Under the pieces are notes generated by a model. The model was not told the origin of the DNA, did not search any database, and saw only the letters and a program-made list of their open reading frames with translations. 64,000 nucleotides of DNA from Trema orientale (Eukaryota; Streptophyta; Magnoliopsida; Rosales; Cannabaceae), in assembly GCA_002914845.1 (NCBI GenBank), contig JXTC01000207.1, positions 388,921-452,920 on the forward strand, in the 5' to 3' direction. A program made the position numbers and the translations under genes. Shown here piece by piece: positions 58,972 through 64,000 of this stretch. Numbering within the stretch: the stretch's first letter is position 1; every line of letters starts with the position of its first letter.

Positions 58972-59748
58972 ATGGAGCATAATTTCTATGAGCCGGAGGC
59001 ACACTTTGAATCGGATGAAGATGTCTCCCTCAAGCAGAAATGGAGATCTATCTCTGCCTCCTCAACAGTCTCTGAAAATGAAAATGGCTGCTTCGAATGC
59101 AACATATGTTTGGACTCGGCGAACGAGCCTGTGGTCACTCTCTGTGGTCACCTCTACTGCTGGCCCTGTATTTATAAGTGGCTTCAGGTCCAGAATGACT
59201 CCGATGAACTCGACCAGCAAAACTGTCCTGTCTGCAAGGCTAACATCTCCCACGCCTCATTGATCCCGCTCTACGGCCGTGGAACATCTCGTTCTGATTC
59301 CGAATCCAAGAAACAACCCCAGTTGGGTCTGGTCATACCTCACAGGCCACTTCCTTCTGGGTTGAACACTGTAATGACTTCTACAACCTCTACATCACAG
59401 CAGAATCAACACCTTCGTCCAAATTATTTCCAGTCAAATCCGCGACCATTTCATCAGCAATATTTCCCTCACCCTTACAGAGTTCATGGCGCAAACAATC
59501 TGTCTTCGTCGTCGTCTCATCTTGGGGGTGCGGTGATGACAAGCTTATTCAATCCAACCATCGGAGTTTTTGGAGAGATGGTCTACGCAAGGATGTTTGG
59601 GGGCTCGGGTACGAGTCTGTTCCCTTACCCTTCAGCTGGGAGCAGCAGTCCTAGGATGAGAAGGCAGGAAGTGCAGCTTGACAAGTCGCTCAATAGAGTG
59701 TCTATCTTTCTATTCTGCTGCATTATTTTGTGTCTTCTCCTGTTCTGA
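58972..59748 (+). CDS. RMA-type RING E3 ubiquitin ligase, membrane-anchored
   Basis: A single coding exon of 258 residues. The RING-HC finger lies at residues 43-88: CNICLD (C43, C46), CGHLYCWPC (C58, H60, C63, C66) and CPVC (C85, C88), with the tryptophan of KWL after C66. The C-terminal 20 residues, SLNRVSIFLFCCIILCLLLF, form a tail anchor. This plan, a short N-terminus, RING, a variable middle and a C-terminal membrane segment, is that of the plant RMA family (RMA1, RMA1H1), E3 ligases of the ER membrane that act in protein quality control and aquaporin turnover. The exact partner is unknown here. The ATG at 58972 begins just after the leader intron. Confidence 0.93.
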   Translation: MEHNFYEPEAHFESDEDVSLKQKWRSISASSTVSENENGCFECNICLDSANEPVVTLCGHLYCWPCIYKWLQVQNDSDELDQQNCPVCKANISHASLIPLYGRGTSRSDSESKKQPQLGLVIPHRPLPSGLNTVMTSTTSTSQQNQHLRPNYFQSNPRPFHQQYFPHPYRVHGANNLSSSSSHLGGAVMTSLFNPTIGVFGEMVYARMFGGSGTSLFPYPSAGSSSPRMRRQEVQLDKSLNRVSIFLFCCIILCLLLF

Positions 59749-60480
59749 TTCTATTCTCTGTGTTCGCTTTGTTCTGTATAGTTTTTCAGAGATATGTGCA
59801 TATAGAATATAATTTACGTTAGAGATTTTTGCAGGGAAAATTCTTGTGAGGTATCATTTGATCTGTATATAGTGTTATATGTGAAATTTAAGACTTCTGA
59901 AACTTCTATACTAGTATTACAATTCTGTTGACAGTAATTTTTTGCATATAGTGGCTCAGGTGTAGAAAAGTGTGAAACCAAATGCGGATACCACTTTCTA
60001 CTCAATATGTTCTTCCGTTTATTTAAAATTTTCCACTCCCTCCTCTTCATATGTTAAAGGTTATTGAGCTAGTAAACCCAAGGATTAGTGCTAAGATCGA
60101 ATAATGAGAAAATATGATGTCAAATTGTACGACTAGGCAAGCCTCGCAGGCTCCTACCACAGCGTTAATGTACACTGTTAATCTTTCCTGTTGATGGAGA
60201 TTCTGCTCTCGATGGTGTGGCTATTGAGGCCTCCCAGTTGGTTGGTTAAGCCATTTTCCTTAGTGTTTTATCTCTGTTCTGGTCTTCTTGATGTTGGTTT
60301 ACTTTGAATTCCAAGTCTAGAAGTAGGTGTGCGCAAAATTAATGATCTTGATTTTTATTTATTTATTTATTTTTTTGGTCTGCTTGTCTGGTTATGTAAG
60401 CCTAAAGGAAATGAGAAAATTAGGCCCTCTCAGGCTTTTCTGGAAAAGATTTGGAAAAATACGGTTTGGCTTAGTTTTTT
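59749..60480 (+). other. 3'UTR and spacer after the RING gene
   Basis: The first 200-300 bases are the probable 3'UTR. A TTTA run is at 60355-60375. At 60430-60545 GGAAAAGAxTTGGAAAAATACGGTTxxCTTAGT occurs twice about 60 bp apart. No gene seen. Confidence 0.45.
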
Positions 60481-60729
60481 TTCAGATATGGTACTTTTTT
60501 GGAAAAGAATTGGAAAAATACGGTTGACTTAGTGTTTTTTCAGATATAGTATCGCATTTTTTTGAAAATATTTTAGAAAAATATCATTTTTTAAAATAGT
60601 AACTAGTAACCGGTAATCAGTTTTCGAGCACTGTAAATTAGTAACTAAAGATATTTATAACTGGTATATAACTAATAACCGGTAATCAGTTTTCAGAATC
60701 TGGTAACTAGTAAATATTTTAAAAAGGGG

Positions 60730-61020
60730 CTTATAGAAATATGACCAAATTTTGGGCCTAATTTTAGTAAATGTCCATTTGTCAAAAGTTATAGCAAAAT
60801 GTCCGGCATATATGCATATATACCAAATGTAAAATTTTATATACCAAGTATAAAAAATTATATACCCAGTGCATTTTAGAACAGTAACTAAAATTGGTAG
60901 ATATGTGTATCTACCAAGTGTAAAAATATATCTACCTGGACATTTAGCTATAAAATTTTAAAAGTGGACATCTACTTAATCAAATTTAAAATTTTGGTCA
61001 TCCACCTAAATTTCTCTTTT
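60730..61020. mobile_element. fold-back element nested in R1
   Basis: The left arm AGAAATATGACCAAATTTTG, TAGTAAATGTCCATTTGTC and TATAGCAAAATGTCCGG is matched on the reverse strand of the right arm by AGAAATTTAGGTGGATGACC, GTAGATGTCCAC and TATAGCTAAATGTCC. The arms are about 75 bp. The middle repeats ATATACCAA / TCTACCAAGTGTAAAA. No coding content. Confidence 0.65.
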
Positions 61021-61089
61021 AAAAATGGTATTTTGCTAATTTTTTTTAAAAAGAGAAAAAAAAGGGTATGGGAATTGAAAAAAAAAATG

Positions 61090-61450
61090 CTCCTTCATTT
61101 CTTAAAACTTATTTAAAAAATACCCGTTTTTAAAATTTCTTTCAAAAGTACCCATTTTTTGGGTCCACATTTCATATAAAAAATATAAGTAGTCTATATT
61201 TATAGTATAAATTTTATCCATGAGGTACACATTTCATGTATAAAATATGAACGGTACACATTTTAAAATATGTGCCAATTTTTAGTATAAGTTTAATATA
61301 TAGCGTAGTATACATTTAATGTGTAAAACAGTGGGGGTCGACATTTCTAAAAAAAAAAAAAGTATAAAAACGGGTATTTATGAAATAAAAATAAAAAATA
61401 GGTATTTACGAAAATATAGTTTTAAAAACGGGTATTTATGAACTTTTCCT
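61090..61450 (-). mobile_element. fold-back/dispersed element F1, copy 2
   Basis: Reverse-strand copy of 40755-41192: on the reverse strand it reads AAAGTTCATAAATACCCGTT, AACTATATTTTCGTAAATAC and onward to ACACATTTTAAAATGTG-like and ATGAAATGTG-like phrases in the same order. It lies inside R1 copy C, so it inserted after that copy was in place. Confidence 0.65.
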
Positions 61451-61959
61451 ATATTTTTGTAATTTTTTTTGGTTTTTATAGATAAAAGTGTTAAAAACCC
61501 AAAGAAAATCTTGCTGAGGAAAAAAAAGAAAAAGAAAAGAAAAGAAATAAGGGTTAAACTATAATACACACTATTTAAGCTTTTTGGCCCAAGTCTCCTC
61601 TATTTTGAGGAATTTGATTTTAGGCTTCTTAAAAATTTCAGGCCCAAAATTCAAAAAATTGAAAAGTTCTAGATGGAATGAGGTAACCATTCGAGTTACG
61701 TGAGAAAATTCATTGATTGATAAAAAAAATGGTATTTTCATAAATATTTTAGAAAATGATATTTTCTAAATAATTCAAGGATTTTTCAAAAAAAAAAAAA
61801 TTAAAATTCGAGATTTTTCAAAATTTTCCCTTGAAATTTTACCATTTAATAAAAATTTCAAAAAAATTTAAAAATCCTAGATAGTCAAAAATTTTGAATT
61901 CTGGATTTACTTAGAAAAATACCATTTTCTAAAATATTTAGAAAGCTATGTCCTTAATT

Positions 61960-64000
61960 TGAAGAGGATGAAATAAGAAGGGACTTCAAGTAGAATACCT
62001 TATGGAATTGTCATATACCAGATTTTAGATGCATTCTCTTCTAGGTAGAGAATTTTAGTGTTGGCCAACTTAGCCTCATCTTTTAGACTCATATTTTTTA
62101 GGCACAAATCATCATTGGATGGCTTGAGCTTTTGAATCAAAGTTTTCTCGGAATTAAGTCTCTCAGCTGCTTCCTTTAGCGTCAACTCAAAGAAATAAAT
62201 CTTGTGGTTAATCTACAAATTAAGGATGGGGAGGAACAAGGAAAGAAAAAAAAAGTACAGATAAATCATAAAGGTATTTTGAGGGGCATACATTGAGAGG
62301 CTTTCTCTTTGATTCAACAATTAGAGATTAAAGTCCTTTTTCTCGCATAGCTTTCCTGTCTTTGGGAAGCAGGAGCCTGTGGCTAACATGATCAATAATA
62401 GAATCCTCCGATGTAACATAATAGTCCGCAGGGATCTCAAATATGATATTGTCAAAAGTCTTCTGCTTCTTAGATTATTCCAGCTCAATTTCAATCAGCT
62501 GTTGATAGGAAGACTTGGCACTGGGGGGATTTGCTGTAACATCACTTACTCGGATCAAGATGTCCTTAGATAGAGTAGTAATTGTTTCAGCATCCTAAGA
62601 GGACGTTTTCTTCCAATTTGCCTTGCTAGATGACGTGCATTGGCCTCTTCTATGTCAGCAAAATAGTTTGAGTGGAACACACTTCATAATGTTGTCTTCT
62701 GCAAGTTTTTGCTCAGACTTATTAGTATTAATGGAGGACTATTGATTTTCTAGAGTGTTCATAGGATTATATATGATCACGTGAAATAAGAAAGCAGTTC
62801 AAGTGGAATACCTTTTGGAATATTTGGAACTTAGTTCCAAATGCTAGACTTTAATAGCTTATTTTCAGTTAGCAAGTCTTTTATGCATCTAGCAGAGGCG
62901 GATTTGATAGCATTAATTCGGTCAAGCATAATCTGACTGGCTAAGGGAATATCATTCGAACAAAGACTTGCACCAAAGAGAGAATATTAAGAATAAGCTA
63001 ATCATTTGATCAAGTAGGAAAAAAAAAATCAAAAAGAAATTTACCAGGGCAAACCCCATGAGGTGTGGACTTGATTTTGGAGAATTTCATTCGGACCAAA
63101 TTCATACTCTTCCGACACAGAGAATTATCAGTCTTTCTAACCTTTATTGCTTAGTAAGTAATCTTCAACAAGTTGTTGATCTTTTTGGTAGGCAAAGCTA
63201 TATTTACCTTAGTCATCATGGTTTTCTTTTATCTAATTAAAACTAAGAAATTTATCGAGACGGAAATGGACTAACTAGATTTTAGATAACATCACAAAAG
63301 AAATCATAGGCCTCCAAGAATTGGGCATAAGTTAGGTTGGAGCTATGTTGAAGTGGAGTAAAATTTCTCAGACTAATCTAGGAAGGAAAAATCGGAATCC
63401 AATTTTTAGAGTAAATTCATAAAAGCAAGTCCATTCTTTTATGTTAGAATCCACTCTCTCGTTAGAATTTGGAAGGCAAATTTTTTACTTCCAAAGAAAT
63501 ATCATAAAGATGCCTAAATTCTCTAGGTCTCATGCTGATAATTTTGAGAGAGGATTCTTGTATAGGTTTAGCCTAGATATATCATTTGGTTTTGATGGTT
63601 CAGCTGAGATACTCCTAAGATTGGAATAAGATTTATTCTTAGATGGTGCTCTTTTGTGCATACTTATCACCAAAAATTCTGAGTCCTTAGAGTCATACTT
63701 AATAAGGTTTTTATAAAATTAGATCTACTTCTATAGGACTCTATAACACCATGAAAATAAAATGTTAAAAAACAAAATTGTAGGTCGAGATGTCTCTATT
63801 CCGGAAAAAAAAGAGTAAGTTTAAGGATGTAAGAGGAAGATTCAATAAACTTACAAATGAAGAAACGAGGTACATGAAAACCGAAAAAGAAATTGGAGTG
63901 CAAATGAGCTATCATGAAAATTTACCTATAAGAATTTGAAAGAGAACTTATCTGAAAATAAATTCAAACCTCTAAGGATTCTATGAACAAGGGTTAAAAA
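61960..64000 (-). other. coding-like fragments of unknown origin, minus strand
   Basis: Several short stretches on the minus strand have protein-like composition, broken by stops and intron-like gaps: LTLKEAAERLNSEKTLIQKL with DDLCLKNMSLKDEAKLANTK (62000-62185), FEIPADYYVTSEDSIIDHVS with HRLLLPKDRKAMREKGL (62340-62450), and CSNDIPLASQIMLDRINAIK with SARCIKDLLTENKLLKSS (62830-62970). The first and third look like coiled-coil pieces ending in similar phrases. They may belong to a decayed retrotransposon gag-like or plant-transposon protein; I do not recognise the family. No intact gene can be drawn. Confidence 0.35.

Larger units (their letters stand above)
60540..61950. repeat. dispersed repeat family R1, copy C, with nested inserts
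   Basis: R1 phrases are found at 60545-60725 (AACTAGTAACCGGTAATCAG and TTTTGAAAATATTTTAGAAA), at 61022-61075 and 61450-61500 (GTGTTAAAAACCC), and at 61630-61950 (CAGGCCCAAAATTCAAAAAA, TAGAAAATGATATTTTCTAA). The repeat is split by two other elements, at 60730-61020 and 61090-61450. Copy A at 918-1700 has the uninterrupted order. Confidence 0.55.

Overview
The window is nuclear DNA of a dicot plant. It is very AT-rich, the genes are split by many spliceosomal introns with plant-type GT-AG borders, and most of the space between genes is decayed transposons and small non-autonomous elements. The species cannot be told from the sequence. There is one undetermined base, at 12737.

Six gene models can be read with splice joins that keep phase. 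(1) 7332-9612, minus: a 434-residue protein with an N-terminal bHLH-MYC_N-type domain, of the family usually labelled 'WNK-related'. (2) 13640-22039, plus: a TRF4/PAPD5-type non-canonical poly(A) polymerase, 13 exons, 540 residues, with one GC-AG intron. (3) 29749-33352, plus: CMP-KDO synthetase (KDSB), 8 exons, 295 residues. (4) 35581-36131, minus: an LC8-type dynein light chain, 2 exons, 142 residues. (5) 41971-43093, plus: an m-type plastid thioredoxin, 2 exons, 185 residues. (6) 58972-59748, plus: a 258-residue RMA-type RING E3 ligase with a C-terminal membrane anchor and a 5'UTR intron. A frame-shifted DUF1645 relic lies at 3142-3690. These are unrelated housekeeping or signalling genes and do not form a cluster.

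Mobile DNA accounts for much of the rest. 1-5.2 kb: LTR-like fragments, a TIR MITE and a fold-back element. 10.4-12.2 kb: a fold-back element, a dispersed repeat and an element built on an 11-bp repeat. 23.4-29.4 kb: a decayed PIF/Harbinger transposon with divergent transposase and Myb-like ORFs, a 63-bp minisatellite between them, and a 1.3-kb solo LTR inside the second ORF. 36.9-41.2 kb: a second 11-bp-repeat element, a decayed LINE, a second copy of the TIR MITE and a fold-back element. 47-51 kb: the third 11-bp-repeat element, a hAT MITE with an 8-bp target duplication, and an element with GTCGTG-rich ends. 54.5-57.2 kb: a SINE with a 16-bp target duplication, a palindromic 172-bp MITE (the near-identical twin of one at 34.7 kb) and a long-arm fold-back element. 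60.5-62 kb: nested repeats. 62-64 kb: coding-like fragments of unknown origin on the minus strand.

The most unusual content is the set of small repeat families: twin palindromic Mutator-like MITEs, three 11-bp-periodic elements, and a series of fold-back elements, some with arms made of tandem subrepeats. Several lie in introns of working genes, including a solo LTR that ends 30 bp before a KDSB 3' splice site.
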